Origin: Sedimenticola sp.
GTDB lineage: Bacteria > Pseudomonadota > Gammaproteobacteria > Chromatiales > Chromatiaceae
Direction of reading: 5' to 3'
NCBI GenBank assembly: GCA_026984055.1
Contig: JALSSX010000274.1
Span: forward strand, 1-33,583
Length of the DNA stretch: 33,583 nt
The notes beneath the pieces were generated by a model. The model saw only the letters and a list, made by a program, of their open reading frames with translations, was not told the DNA's origin and made no database searches. Position 1 is the stretch's first letter, and every line of letters begins with the position of its first letter. Shown piece by piece: positions 9,166 to 19,477 of the stretch. Position numbers and translations under genes: made by a program.

Positions 9166-10446
9166 ATGGCGACTGCCGTACAGAAAGCTCGACAAACCCG
9201 CGCCCGGGGCAAGGCCAAGGCGCCGAAGACGGACAAGGCCTACGTCTACAGCTGGGAAGGGGCGGACAGGAAGGGCCGCAAGGTCAAGGGTGAGTCTCGC
9301 GCATCAAGCATCGCGCTGGTGAAGGCCGATCTGCGCCGCCAGGGACTCACGCCGACCAAGGTGCGGCGTAAATCGACATCCTTTCTCAGCAACCGGAAAA
9401 AGGCCATCAAGGCCAAGGACATCGCCGTGTTCTCCCGCCAGTTGGCAACCATGATGTCCTCCGGGGTGCCGATGGTTCAGGCAATGGATATCGTCGGGCG
9501 CGGCAACGACAACCCTTCGATGCAGGATCTGGTGCTCGCTCTGAAGGCCGATGTCGAGGGCGGCACCGCGCTGGCCCCGGCATTGGCCAAGCATCCATTG
9601 TATTTCGATGATCTGTTCTGCAATCTGGTCGAGGCCGGCGAACATGCGGGCATACTGGAAGATCTGCTGGACAAGATCGCGACCTATAAGGAAAAGACCG
9701 AGTCGCTGAAAGGCAAGATCAAGAAAGCCTTGTTCTACCCGGCGGCTGTCATCATCGTCGCGGTGATCGTCGTTGCCATCATCATGATCTTCGTCATTCC
9801 ACAATTCGAGTCGTTGTTTGCCGGCTTCGGCGCCGACCTGCCGGCATTCACCCGCCTGGTCGTCGACATGTCGAAATTCGTGCAGGCTTGGTGGTGGCTG
9901 ATGCTGGCTGGATTCATCGCCACGATATATATCAGCGCCTTTTTCTGGAAACGCTCGCGAAAATTCCGCCAATTCATAGACAGACTATTGCTGAAAACCC
10001 CCATCATTGGCCCGATTCTACACAAGGCCGCCATCGCGCGCTTCGCGCGTACCTTGTCAACCATGTTCGCCGCTGGCGTGCCCCTGGTCGAGGCATTGGA
10101 ATCGGTTGCCGGCGCCACGGGAAATACCATCTACTCGGACGCGGTATTGAAGATGCGCGAGGACGTGGCTACCGGTCAGTCGCTGCAACTCTCGATGAAA
10201 CAGCAGCCTCTGTTCCCGCACATGGTCAACCAGATGGTCGCCATCGGCGAGGAATCCGGCGCCCTGGACTCGATGCTCGGCAAGATCGCCGATTTCTACG
10301 AGGAAGAGGTCGACAACGCGGTCGACGCGCTCAGCAGCCTGCTGGAACCCTTGATCATGGTGATACTTGGCACCCTGGTCGGCGGGCTGGTCATCGCGAT
10401 GTATCTGCCGATCTTCCAGATGGGTTCAGCGATCATGGGTCAGTAA
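9166..10446 (+). CDS. pilC: Type IV pilus inner-membrane platform protein PilC
   Basis: Two T2SSF domains, e.g. FSRQLATMMSSGVPMVQAMDIV and FARTLSTMFAAGVPLVEALESVAGATGN. Confidence 0.97.
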   Translation: MATAVQKARQTRARGKAKAPKTDKAYVYSWEGADRKGRKVKGESRASSIALVKADLRRQGLTPTKVRRKSTSFLSNRKKAIKAKDIAVFSRQLATMMSSGVPMVQAMDIVGRGNDNPSMQDLVLALKADVEGGTALAPALAKHPLYFDDLFCNLVEAGEHAGILEDLLDKIATYKEKTESLKGKIKKALFYPAAVIIVAVIVVAIIMIFVIPQFESLFAGFGADLPAFTRLVVDMSKFVQAWWWLMLAGFIATIYISAFFWKRSRKFRQFIDRLLLKTPIIGPILHKAAIARFARTLSTMFAAGVPLVEALESVAGATGNTIYSDAVLKMREDVATGQSLQLSMKQQPLFPHMVNQMVAIGEESGALDSMLGKIADFYEEEVDNAVDALSSLLEPLIMVILGTLVGGLVIAMYLPIFQMGSAIMGQ

Positions 10447-10458
10447 GCCAGAACTCGA

Positions 10459-11331
10459 ATGTCCTATATCGAACTCCTTCAGGCCCATCCCGGCTGGTTC
10501 CTGCTGTGGGTCGGCCTGCTCGGACTGGCTGTCGGCAGTTTTCTGAATGTCGTCATCCACCGCCTGCCGCTGATGCTGGAACGTGGCTGGAAGACGGAAT
10601 GCCGCGAGTTTCTCGGGCTGGAGGAAGACTCGGACGACAACCAGCCGCTCAGCCTGTCCAGGCCAGGTTCCCGCTGCCCTTCCTGCGGCCACGCGATCAG
10701 CGCCTTGCGGAATATCCCGTTGGTCAGCTATCTGCTGCTGCGCGGCCACTGCGCCAATTGCGGCGTCGCCATCGGCATGCGCTATCCGCTGGTCGAACTG
10801 GCGACCGCCGTGCTGTCGCTGGCGGTTGCCTGGCACTTCGGCGTCACCTGGCAGACCCTCGCCGGACTGCTCTTCACCTGGGTATCGATGACGCTCGCGA
10901 TGATCGATTTCGATACCCAATTGCTACCCGACCAGATCACCCTGCCGTTCCTGTGGCTGGGTTTGTTCTTCAATCTATTTGGCCTGTTTACCGACCTGCG
11001 ATCAGCCGTCATCGGGGCGATCGCGGGCTACCTGGCGCTCTGGGCGGTCTTTCAATTGTTTCGGCTGCTGACCGGCAAGGAGGGCATGGGCTTTGGCGAT
11101 TTCAAGCTGCTCGCGCTGTTCGGCGCCTGGTTCGGCTGGCAGATGTTGCCGCAGATCATTCTGATCGCTTCGGTGGTCGGCGCGCTCAGTGGCTTCAGCC
11201 TGATACTGCTGCGCCGCCACGAGCAAGGCAAGCCCATTCCGTTCGGCCCCTATCTAGCGGTCGCCGGCTGGATCGCCTTACTCTGGGGGCAACAGATCAA
11301 CCAAGCCTATCTGCGGCTTTCCGGCCTGTAA
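10459..11331 (+). CDS. pilD: Prepilin leader peptidase / N-methyltransferase PilD
   Basis: GSFLNVVIHRLP, CPSCGHAI...CANCGVAI, IDFDTQLLPDQITLP, GMGFGDFKLLA motifs. Confidence 0.97.
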   Translation: MSYIELLQAHPGWFLLWVGLLGLAVGSFLNVVIHRLPLMLERGWKTECREFLGLEEDSDDNQPLSLSRPGSRCPSCGHAISALRNIPLVSYLLLRGHCANCGVAIGMRYPLVELATAVLSLAVAWHFGVTWQTLAGLLFTWVSMTLAMIDFDTQLLPDQITLPFLWLGLFFNLFGLFTDLRSAVIGAIAGYLALWAVFQLFRLLTGKEGMGFGDFKLLALFGAWFGWQMLPQIILIASVVGALSGFSLILLRRHEQGKPIPFGPYLAVAGWIALLWGQQINQAYLRLSGL

Positions 11332-11341
11332 TCTCGCACCG

Positions 11342-11944
11342 ATGGCGCTGCATATCGCGCTGACCGGCGGCATCGGCAGCGGCAAGACTGCGGTGTCCGA
11401 GCGCTTCGCCGCGCTCGGCGTGCCCGTCATCGACACCGATGTGATCGCCCGCGACAGCGTCCAGCCTGGCCAGGCGGGTCACGCCGCCATTCGAAATACC
11501 TGGGGCAATCGCTTCCTAGACGCCACTGGCCGGCTTAACCGGCGTGCGTTGCGCCGCGCGATATTCACGGACCAGGCGTTGAAAGCCCGCCTGGATGCCT
11601 TGCTGCACCCGCTGATCCACCGCGAACTCACCGTCCGCCTGAAGCGCGTCGACGCGCCCTACTCGATCGCCGTAATACCCCTGTTGCTGGAAGCCGGATT
11701 CGACGACCTGGCTGACCGCGTTCTGCTTGTCGACGCCACCCGCGAGACCCGTGTCGCGCGCGCCATGCGGCGTGACCATCAACCGCGCGAGGCCATTGAG
11801 TCCATCATCGCCCAGCAGGCCACCGAAAGCGCGCTGCGTCACATCGCCGACGACATCATCGACAACAACACCGCGCTTGCAGCCCTGGACGAACAGGTCG
11901 CGCGACTCCACCGGCGCTATCTCGATTTGGCCGAATCGATGTAA
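11342..11944 (+). CDS. coaE: Dephospho-CoA kinase
   Basis: LTGGIGSGKTAVSERFAALGVPVIDTDVIARD; PLLLEAGFDDLADRVLLVD. Confidence 0.97.
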   Translation: MALHIALTGGIGSGKTAVSERFAALGVPVIDTDVIARDSVQPGQAGHAAIRNTWGNRFLDATGRLNRRALRRAIFTDQALKARLDALLHPLIHRELTVRLKRVDAPYSIAVIPLLLEAGFDDLADRVLLVDATRETRVARAMRRDHQPREAIESIIAQQATESALRHIADDIIDNNTALAALDEQVARLHRRYLDLAESM

Positions 11945-12006
11945 CAGGAGTTTACGCCACTCGGCAAATAGCGGAAAATGGCCTTTTTGCGCAGGACGGA
12001 AAGCCG

Positions 12007-12777
12007 GTGGCCGAGCTGATCATCTATGAACACCCCCTGAACGAACGCATGCGCACGCTGCTGCGACTGGAGCGCCTGTTCGATGAGATCGCCTACCACA
12101 TGACCCAGAGCGACCCATGGAGCAGTCGCCAATGTGTCAAGGCGCTGCTGGACGCAACCACCGCCTTGACCCGCAGCGACCTGAGATCCGAACTACTCAA
12201 GGAAGTCGAACGCCTGAGCAATGTGCTACATGGCATACAGCGCGACGCCGGTATAGACACCAGTATGCTCGACGAGACACTCGAGAAACTGGAACAGAGC
12301 GGCGCCAAGCTGCGCAATCAGCCCGGTCAGATCGGCCAGCGACTGCGCAACGACGAATTTCTGAAGTCGGTCGCGCAACGCAGTTGTATTCCGGGCGGCG
12401 ATTGCTCTTTCGACCTGCCGGAACTGCATTACTGGCTGCACCGCGCGGAGGACGAACGCCGCGCCGATCTGTCCGACTGGCTGACCGACCTGGCGCCAGT
12501 GAGACACACCACAGACCTGTTGCTGTCACTGATCCGCGACAGCGCCGTCAGCGAGCGCCGGCAGGCGACACGCGGCATGTTTCAACAGGACCAGGATGCC
12601 GAACGTGGCACCCGCCTGATCCGCATCGGCCTGGATCCGGCCATCCCATGCCACGCCGAGGTCAGCGGTGGAAAACACCGCTTCACAATCCGCTTCATCG
12701 ATATGAGCCGGGGTCTGAACCAGCCGACGCCGGCGGATTACGATATCGAATTCTCCCTGACGAACTGCATGCTCTGA
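12007..12777 (+). CDS. zapD: Cell division protein ZapD
   Basis: GTG start; YEHPLNERMRTLLRLERLFDEIAYHM; 256 aa; between coaE and yacG. Confidence 0.93.
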   Translation: MAELIIYEHPLNERMRTLLRLERLFDEIAYHMTQSDPWSSRQCVKALLDATTALTRSDLRSELLKEVERLSNVLHGIQRDAGIDTSMLDETLEKLEQSGAKLRNQPGQIGQRLRNDEFLKSVAQRSCIPGGDCSFDLPELHYWLHRAEDERRADLSDWLTDLAPVRHTTDLLLSLIRDSAVSERRQATRGMFQQDQDAERGTRLIRIGLDPAIPCHAEVSGGKHRFTIRFIDMSRGLNQPTPADYDIEFSLTNCML

Positions 12778-12974
12778 TGACCAAGGTTCCATGCCCGATC
12801 TGCAAGACCCTGGTGAACTGGGAGAAACAAACCGATACCCGGCCATTCTGCAGTCAGCGCTGCCGGCTCATCGATCTCGGCGAATGGCTGAACGAATCCC
12901 GCCGGATACCCGGCGAGCCGGCGCAAATTCCGGACCGGAACCCGCATGAGGACGGCGGCTGCTCCCATGACTGA
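12777..12974 (+). CDS. yacG: DNA gyrase inhibitor YacG (zinc-binding)
   Basis: MTKVPCPICKTLVNWEKQTDTRPFCSQRCRLIDLGEWLNESRRIPG; CxxC/CxxxC zinc finger; overlaps the zapD stop by 1 nt. Confidence 0.95.
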   Translation: MTKVPCPICKTLVNWEKQTDTRPFCSQRCRLIDLGEWLNESRRIPGEPAQIPDRNPHEDGGCSHD

Positions 12975-12979
12975 AGAGG

Positions 12980-12997
12980 ATCTCGATTTTTCGAGAT
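12980..12997. terminator. Short hairpin between convergent genes (possible bidirectional terminator)
   Basis: ATCTCGA-tttt-TCGAGAT between yacG (+) and the gene ending at 13020 (-). Confidence 0.4.
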
Positions 12998-13019
12998 GCC
13001 CTGAAGCCAGCCCCCGTCG

Positions 13020-13505
13020 TCACAACGGATACTCCGCCACCCATACCCGTTTACCATCGTCCAGGCGAACCTCCAGGCGCGTGGCTTTCGCATCCAGCGG
13101 AAATACCGCCTTCCAAACATCGCCAGAAGCCACCGCGCGAAAGCGGAACAACGGCGCGGTGGCCCGCTCCGTCCTCGGGGCGAGAAGCAACACTGCCGAC
13201 GCCAGCGCTTGCGCTGGAAAGCCGACCTGAGCCACCTCGACGGCGAGTTCCGGCGCGCCGCCGGCACCGCTCACGCGTCCCAGCCGCAACACCAGCGCGG
13301 CGGATGCCGCATAGGCGGCGCACGGCGCCTGGAAAGGATAACAATCCTCCTCCACGTTCAGTATCAGGGCATCCCGCGACAACGCCTCCCCGGCCGGCGG
13401 CGCCTCCCCGGCCCGCCGATAACGCTCGCCGACCATCGCATAACTGTACACCAGTCCAGCGGCGATCAAGATGAAGAACATCCACAGGCGGTTGATGTTT
13501 TTCAT
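13020..13505 (-). CDS. Uncharacterised membrane-anchored/exported protein
   Basis: 161 aa, MKNINRLWMFFILIAAGLVYSYAM TM/signal anchor; conserved-looking DCYPFQAPC motif; start ATG overlaps the Nudix-ThiE stop (TGATG). Confidence 0.75.
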   Translation of the reverse strand: MKNINRLWMFFILIAAGLVYSYAMVGERYRRAGEAPPAGEALSRDALILNVEEDCYPFQAPCAAYAASAALVLRLGRVSGAGGAPELAVEVAQVGFPAQALASAVLLLAPRTERATAPLFRFRAVASGDVWKAVFPLDAKATRLEVRLDDGKRVWVAEYPL

Positions 13506-14425
13506 CAGCCGCCCTCAAACAGGCGAATTCCCGAAACACCCTGCGCGCCGTGCCGCCAGGCAGCGGAGAGATGATCGAGCGACAAGCCACCGAGAGCGAA
13601 CACCGGAAGCGTACAATCATCCACCCATTCGGCGAACCGCGACCAACCCAGGGTTCGCGCGCCAGGGTGGCTGGCTGTCGGCAACAGCGGTGACAACACA
13701 GCGAAATCCACGCCAGCGCGGCGCGCCGCGCGCAACGCATCCGGGTCATGGCAAGAGGCCGCGCTCGGCCAGCCGCGCCGCGCCGGGGGGTCGCTCAGAT
13801 GACGCGAAGCCAGGTGCAGGCCGTCCGCGCCATGCTCCAGCAGACTGCTGTCCGCGCTGTTGACCAGCAAGCGCGCGTCGCCCGCCAGATCGGCGGCCCG
13901 TTCCAGACTTTTCTTCAACAACGCCTCATCGAATCGGGGTAGACGTATCTGCATCAGCGCGCGACCCTTTTCCCGTTGATCCTGAACCCAGCATAGCAAC
14001 TCGTTGCAAGTCGTGAGATGAGGAGGCGTGATCGGGTAAAATTCAGGAAGACGAATCGCAGTGACGATGGGGACATCGGCGACGGGCATGGCGATCGACG
14101 GGAGCGCCTCGGGGTTCACCCAGCGCAATGGCTGGCCTTCCCTGCCCCGGGGCGCGCCGCGCATACGCGTGACCCGATAGACATCGAGCCGCACGCTGCG
14201 TTCGGCATAGTCGTGGCGCAAGCGAATCAATGGACGCTCCGCCAGCACCTGAACACCCAGTTCCTCGTCGATCTCGCGTCGCAATGCGGCCACAGGCGTC
14301 TCGCCCGGCTCCAGCTTGCCGCCGGGGAATTCCCAGAGGCCGCCCTGATGCGCATGCTCTGGGCGCCGCGCAATCAGTACCCGGCCGTTGTCATCCTGGA
14401 TGACCGCGACAGCGACCTGGATCAG
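13505..14425 (-). CDS. Nudix hydrolase (MutT-like) - thiamine phosphate synthase (ThiE/TenI-like) fusion
   Basis: Manual translation [58 protein letters not shown]... contains a full Nudix box; C-terminal half is TIM-barrel ThiE-like (LLVNSADSSLLEHGADGLHLASRHL...VFALGGLSLDHLSAAWRHGAQGVSGI). ORF track start 14293 (GTG) would cut the Nudix box; probable non-canonical start CTG at 14425. Confidence 0.85.
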   Translation of the reverse strand: MIQVAVAVIQDDNGRVLIARRPEHAHQGGLWEFPGGKLEPGETPVAALRREIDEELGVQVLAERPLIRLRHDYAERSVRLDVYRVTRMRGAPRGREGQPLRWVNPEALPSIAMPVADVPIVTAIRLPEFYPITPPHLTTCNELLCWVQDQREKGRALMQIRLPRFDEALLKKSLERAADLAGDARLLVNSADSSLLEHGADGLHLASRHLSDPPARRGWPSAASCHDPDALRAARRAGVDFAVLSPLLPTASHPGARTLGWSRFAEWVDDCTLPVFALGGLSLDHLSAAWRHGAQGVSGIRLFEGG

Positions 14426-15630
14426 CTTCGGTACTCCGCGTTGATGCGCACGTAATCGTAGGACAAATCGCAGGTCAACACCCGCGCGCAGGCATCGCCG
14501 CGTCCCAGCAGGATGCGAACCGTAATCTCGGCCCGCGCCATGACGCGCTGTCCAGCGGACTCGGTGTAAGCCGGATCACGACCACCCGCGCGCACGATAC
14601 ACACATCGTCCAGCCAGATCTCGACCGCATCGATCGACAGCTCATCGACCCCGGCGCGCCCGACCGCCACGAGGATGCGCCCCCAGTTGGGATCGGAGGC
14701 AAACAGCGCGGTCTTCACCAACGGCGAATGCGCCACGGTATAGGCGACTTGGCGGGCTTCGTCGGCGCTCGCGGCATCTGCCACCGCGATCGTGACCAAC
14801 TTGGTTGCGCCTTCCGCGTCACGGATCAGATCACTCGCCAGCGCCATGCAGACCTCATCGACCAGCCGCCGCAGTACCTTGCCAGCCTCGCCATGCGCAT
14901 CGTCGCCGACTACTGCCACGCCGGTACCGCTCGCAACCAGCACGCAGGCATCGTTGGTGGAAGTGTCGCCATCGACGGTAATACTGTTGAAGCTCGGCGC
15001 AACGGCCTGTTCGAGCAGCGCTTGCAGCGGCCCTGCCGCCACCTCGGCGTCGGTGACGATGAAGGCCAGCAGGGTCGCCATGTTCGGGCAAATCATGCCA
15101 GCGCCTTTGGCCATGCCGGTGACCTTGATGGTCGCGCCATCGACATCCGCCGAGCGGGATACCAGCTTCGGCACGGTGTCGGTGGTCATGATCGCCTGCG
15201 CCGCGCGCGACCAGCCGTCCTCGCGCAACCCGGCGGTCAGCTCGGGCAGGGCTTGTGAGAAGGGTTCCAACGGCAGATCCTCGCCGATGACACCGGTGGA
15301 GAACGGCAACACATCGGTCGCGGTCACGCCCAGCTGGGCCGCCGCCAGCTCGCAACTGGCTCGCGCCGCCCGCATGCCGGCCTCGCCAGTGCCGGCATTC
15401 GCATTACCGGCATTGATCAACAGATAGCGCGGCGAACCGGCGGCCAGATGCTCGCGGGCGACATGCACCGGCGCCGCACAAAAAGCATTGCGTGTGAACA
15501 CAGCGGCAATGCGCGCCCGCTGGCCACAGTCCATCAATACCAGATCGTCGCGATCCCGATAACGAATCCCGGCAGCCGCCGCGGCCAGACGCACGCCGGC
15601 GATCGGCATGCCGTCGGCGCCATCGCTCAC
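14422..15630 (-). CDS. argJ: Bifunctional glutamate N-acetyltransferase / amino-acid acetyltransferase ArgJ
   Basis: GTG start; [56 protein letters not shown]. Confidence 0.96.
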   Translation of the reverse strand: MSDGADGMPIAGVRLAAAAAGIRYRDRDDLVLMDCGQRARIAAVFTRNAFCAAPVHVAREHLAAGSPRYLLINAGNANAGTGEAGMRAARASCELAAAQLGVTATDVLPFSTGVIGEDLPLEPFSQALPELTAGLREDGWSRAAQAIMTTDTVPKLVSRSADVDGATIKVTGMAKGAGMICPNMATLLAFIVTDAEVAAGPLQALLEQAVAPSFNSITVDGDTSTNDACVLVASGTGVAVVGDDAHGEAGKVLRRLVDEVCMALASDLIRDAEGATKLVTIAVADAASADEARQVAYTVAHSPLVKTALFASDPNWGRILVAVGRAGVDELSIDAVEIWLDDVCIVRAGGRDPAYTESAGQRVMARAEITVRILLGRGDACARVLTCDLSYDYVRINAEYRS

Positions 15631-18371
15631 GACAACTTACCGTGACACTGCTTGTATTTCTTTCCGGAACCACAGGGGCAAGGTTCATTGCGGCCAATCT
15701 TGCGCCCTTCGCGAACAAAGGTCTGGACGCGCGCCTCGCCAGCCGCGGCATCCTCTGGCGCGCTCTCGGCCTCTTCGTCCGCGCCAAAGCCGGTGAACGC
15801 CTCGTGCTGGAACTGGAAGGCATCGTCTGGGATCTGTTGCATCTCGGCCTCTGGCGGACGATCACGTATCTCGACCTTGGACAACACCGTGATCACCTCA
15901 TGCTTGATGGCATTGAGCATGTTCGAGAACATCTCGAAGGCCTCGCGCTTGTATTCCTGCTTCGGGTCCTTCTGCGCGAAACCGCGCAAATGAATGCCCT
16001 GGCGCAGGTAATCCATCGCCGCGAGGTGCTCCTTCCAATTGGTATCCAGCACCTGCAACATCACGCCCTTTTCGTACTGGCGCATGCCCTCGGCACCGAC
16101 CAGCGACTCTTTCTCCTTGTAGATGCGCATCAGCTCATCGACGATGCGCCGGCGCAGGGTCTCTTCATGCAGATCCTCATCCTGTTCCAGCCATGCGTGA
16201 ACCGGCACATCGAGCGCGAACTCTTCCTTCAGCGCCAACTCCAGGCCGGGGATGTCCCACTGCTCCTCGATGCTCTGCGGCGGGATATAGCCATCGACGA
16301 GCACGTTCACCACATCGGCGCGCAACGCTTCGATGGTGTCGGAGATATCCTCGGAATCCATCAGTTCATTGCGCTGCTCGTAGACCGCCTTGCGCTGATC
16401 GTTGGCGACATCGTCGTATTCGAGTAATTGCTTGCGAATATCAAAGTTGCGCGCCTCGACCTTGCGTTGCGCGTTTTCGATCGCCCGACTGACCCAGGGG
16501 TGCTCGATCGCCTCGCCTTCCTCCATGCCCAGTTTCTGCATCAGGCCGGAGACGCGATCCGACGCAAAGATGCGCATCAGATTGTCTTCGAGCGACAAAT
16601 AGAAGCGCGTCGACCCCGGATCGCCCTGACGACCGGAACGACCGCGTAACTGATTGTCGATACGCCGGGATTCATTGCGCTCGGTGCCGATCATGCGCAG
16701 CCCCCCGGCCCGCATGACCGTCTCATGGCGTTGTTTCCATTCGTTTTCGAGCGCTTCGAGCGCCGTCGGGTCCGGATTCTCGCCCAGCGCCGCCTTCTCA
16801 ACATCGAGATTGCCACCAAGCACGATATCGGTGCCACGGCCGGCCATATTCGTCGCGATCGTCACCGCGCCCGGCTTGCCCGCCTCGGCGATGATCATCG
16901 CCTCGCGCTCGTGCTGCTTGGCGTTCAGCACCTCGTGCCGAATGCCTTGCTGATTCAGCGCATTCGAGAGCAGTTCCGAGGTCTCGATGGAAGCGGTGCC
17001 AACCAGCACCGGTTGCTGACGTTGGACACAATCCTTGATGTCCTCGGCGATCGCCTTGAACTTCTCCTGCTGGGTGAGAAAAACCTGATCACCCTGATCA
17101 TCGCGAATCATCGGCTTGTTCGTCGGAATCACTACCGTTTCCAGCCCGTAGATCTGCTGAAACTCGAAGGCCTCGGTATCCGCTGTGCCGGTCATGCCAG
17201 ACAGTTTGTCGTACAATCGGAAGTAGTTCTGAAAGGTGGTCGACGCCAGCGTCTGGTTCTCTGCCTTGATCTGTACGCCTTCCTTCGCCTCGACCGCTTG
17301 GTGCAGACCCTCGGACCAACGCCGCCCGGGCATGGTGCGACCGGTGAACTCATCGACGATGACGATCTCGCCGTCCTTCACGATGTAATCGACATCTCGG
17401 GTGAACAAGGTATGCGCGCGCAACGCGGCGTTCACATGATGCATCAACATCAGGTTGCCGGTGTCATACAGGCTGGATGACTCGTCGAGCAACCCCATCT
17501 CGATCAATAGTCTCTCGACATGCTCGTGCCCCTCGTCGCTGAGATGCACCTGACGCTGTTTTTCATCGACACCGTAATCGCCTGGACCAAAGTCTGGCTT
17601 GCCCTCTTCGTTGGTGATTGGATCCTGGCGCTTCAGCTTCGGGATGATCTCATTGATGCGTATGTAGAGTTCAGAACTGTCCTCCGCCGGCCCGGAGATG
17701 ATCAGTGGCGTGCGCGCCTCATCGATCAGGATGGAATCCACCTCATCGACGATCGCGAAGAAATGGCCGCGCTGAAAGCGCTGGTCGGCGGAGAACGCCA
17801 TGTTATCGCGCAGATAATCGAAGCCGTATTCGTTGTTCGTGCCATAGGTGATGTCGGCATTGTAGGCGGTCTTGCGTTCCTCCGGCGCCAGATTGCTGAC
17901 GATCACGCCAACCGTCATGCCGAGGAACTCATAGATCTTGCCCATCCAGGCGGCATCGCGCCGAGCCAGGTAGTCGTTAACGGTGACCACATGCACACCC
18001 CGGCCCGGCAACGCATTCAGGTAGGCCGCCAGCGTCGCCACCAAGGTCTTGCCCTCGCCGGTGCGCATCTCGGCGATCTTGCCCTGATGCAGCACCATGC
18101 CGCCGATCAACTGCACATCAAAGTGACGCATGCCCAATACGCGACGTCCAGCCTCGCGCACCGTGGCAAAGGCCTCCGGCAACAGATCATCGAGACTCGC
18201 GCCTTCGCCGATACACCGACGAAACTCTTCGGTCTTGGCGCGCAGCGCCTCGTCGGACAACGCCTCCATCTCCGGCTCGAAGGCGTTGACCTTCTCCACC
18301 GTTGCGTACATGCGCTTGACCAGGCGGTCGTTACGACTGCCAAATACCTTTCTTACGACCTTACGAAACAT
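15627..18371 (-). CDS. secA: Preprotein translocase ATPase SecA
   Basis: 914 aa; [36 protein letters not shown]-terminal [14 protein letters not shown] zinc motif. Confidence 0.99.
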   Translation of the reverse strand: MFRKVVRKVFGSRNDRLVKRMYATVEKVNAFEPEMEALSDEALRAKTEEFRRCIGEGASLDDLLPEAFATVREAGRRVLGMRHFDVQLIGGMVLHQGKIAEMRTGEGKTLVATLAAYLNALPGRGVHVVTVNDYLARRDAAWMGKIYEFLGMTVGVIVSNLAPEERKTAYNADITYGTNNEYGFDYLRDNMAFSADQRFQRGHFFAIVDEVDSILIDEARTPLIISGPAEDSSELYIRINEIIPKLKRQDPITNEEGKPDFGPGDYGVDEKQRQVHLSDEGHEHVERLLIEMGLLDESSSLYDTGNLMLMHHVNAALRAHTLFTRDVDYIVKDGEIVIVDEFTGRTMPGRRWSEGLHQAVEAKEGVQIKAENQTLASTTFQNYFRLYDKLSGMTGTADTEAFEFQQIYGLETVVIPTNKPMIRDDQGDQVFLTQQEKFKAIAEDIKDCVQRQQPVLVGTASIETSELLSNALNQQGIRHEVLNAKQHEREAMIIAEAGKPGAVTIATNMAGRGTDIVLGGNLDVEKAALGENPDPTALEALENEWKQRHETVMRAGGLRMIGTERNESRRIDNQLRGRSGRQGDPGSTRFYLSLEDNLMRIFASDRVSGLMQKLGMEEGEAIEHPWVSRAIENAQRKVEARNFDIRKQLLEYDDVANDQRKAVYEQRNELMDSEDISDTIEALRADVVNVLVDGYIPPQSIEEQWDIPGLELALKEEFALDVPVHAWLEQDEDLHEETLRRRIVDELMRIYKEKESLVGAEGMRQYEKGVMLQVLDTNWKEHLAAMDYLRQGIHLRGFAQKDPKQEYKREAFEMFSNMLNAIKHEVITVLSKVEIRDRPPEAEMQQIPDDAFQFQHEAFTGFGADEEAESAPEDAAAGEARVQTFVREGRKIGRNEPCPCGSGKKYKQCHGKLS

Positions 18372-18430
18372 GTGTTGCTATCCAGAAATGCCTGTTGAGA
18401 AAAAGCTCGCCGACTCGAAACATGCGCCGA

Positions 18431-18442
18431 ACCCGCGCGGGT
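18431..18442. repeat. 12-bp perfect palindrome upstream of secA
   Basis: ACCCGCGCGGGT in the 149-bp gap between the M23 peptidase gene and secA. Confidence 0.5.
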
Positions 18443-18520
18443 GAGGTAGAAGGCCACGCCAAGATGAAAAACGCGCTTTGGGACCGAAGAAGCCTGGGAG
18501 GCGCCACGAACGACTGCCAA

Positions 18521-19459
18521 TCAACCCAGCTTGGTGACCTTATCGAGGCTGACGTATCTTGCCGGATCCATCGGTCTACCGTCCTTGAGCACCTCGAAAT
18601 GCAGGTGCGGCCCGGTGGAACGACCGGTCGAGCCGACATGTGCGATGACCTGACCACGCTTCACCACATCGCCGACATGCACCAGGGTTTCCCGACAATG
18701 CGCGTATCGCGTGACCAGGCCGTTGCCATGCTTTATCTCGACCAGATTACCAAAGCCAGGCGCCGGGCCGGAACGCACGACGACGCCCGAGGCGACCGCG
18801 CGAATGCGAGTACCCGGCTTAGCGGCGAAATCGATGCCATGATGAAACTTGCGCTTGCCATCGAATGGATCGGTGCGCATGCCGTAGCGCGCGGAGATCC
18901 AGCCACCATCCACCGGCCTGCCCGATGGCAGCACCTCGGTCTGGAGCTCCTTGCTCAGTAGCAACTGCTCCAACAGCGAGAGCTTGTCCGAGCGGTCACG
19001 CAGCAGCCCGGCCAGCCGGTCGACATCCGAAACCAGTGCAATCGTCGAGACCTCGCCGGATGACTCCTGTGTTTCACCGCCACCGCGCGCTGGCTCCGCG
19101 TTGAAATTGAACTCGTCCAGATCCAAGCCGCCACGCCGCGCCAGACGCTCGCCGACCGCGTCCAGCCGCATTACCTCGGCCTGCAAGGTACCCAGGCGCA
19201 AGGCCAGCGCCTCCAGGCGCTCATCCAAGCGGCGACTGGCCACCGCCAGCGCGCGCTTGTCGGCGTCGAGCAAGTGCTTCACCTGTATCCGATAGGCCTG
19301 CCCATCCGGCGACGCGTCTCGTACCCCTTGGTGGTAGCCGAGCCAGCCGGAAAGCGCTACCATCCCGACCAGCAGCAACACCGCCGCAGCCGCCAGCTTC
19401 GGCAAACAATGCGCGATACTGTCGGATCCCGCGCAGAATTTTGTTGTCCCGGTTTTCAT
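18521..19459 (-). CDS. M23-family metallopeptidase (LytM/NlpD-type), membrane anchored
   Basis: N-terminal TM; SARYGMRTDPFDGKRKFHHGIDFAAKPGTRIRAVASG...GLVTRYAHC...STGRSTGPHLHFEVLKDG. Confidence 0.95.
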   Translation of the reverse strand: MKTGTTKFCAGSDSIAHCLPKLAAAAVLLLVGMVALSGWLGYHQGVRDASPDGQAYRIQVKHLLDADKRALAVASRRLDERLEALALRLGTLQAEVMRLDAVGERLARRGGLDLDEFNFNAEPARGGGETQESSGEVSTIALVSDVDRLAGLLRDRSDKLSLLEQLLLSKELQTEVLPSGRPVDGGWISARYGMRTDPFDGKRKFHHGIDFAAKPGTRIRAVASGVVVRSGPAPGFGNLVEIKHGNGLVTRYAHCRETLVHVGDVVKRGQVIAHVGSTGRSTGPHLHFEVLKDGRPMDPARYVSLDKVTKLG

Positions 19460-19477
19460 AACAGAAAGAGCATCGAC

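Noticed and set aside
9888-11363. 491-aa ORF overlapping pilC/pilD in another frame
   Set aside because: Arg-rich frame-shadow of pilC and pilD; no domain signature.
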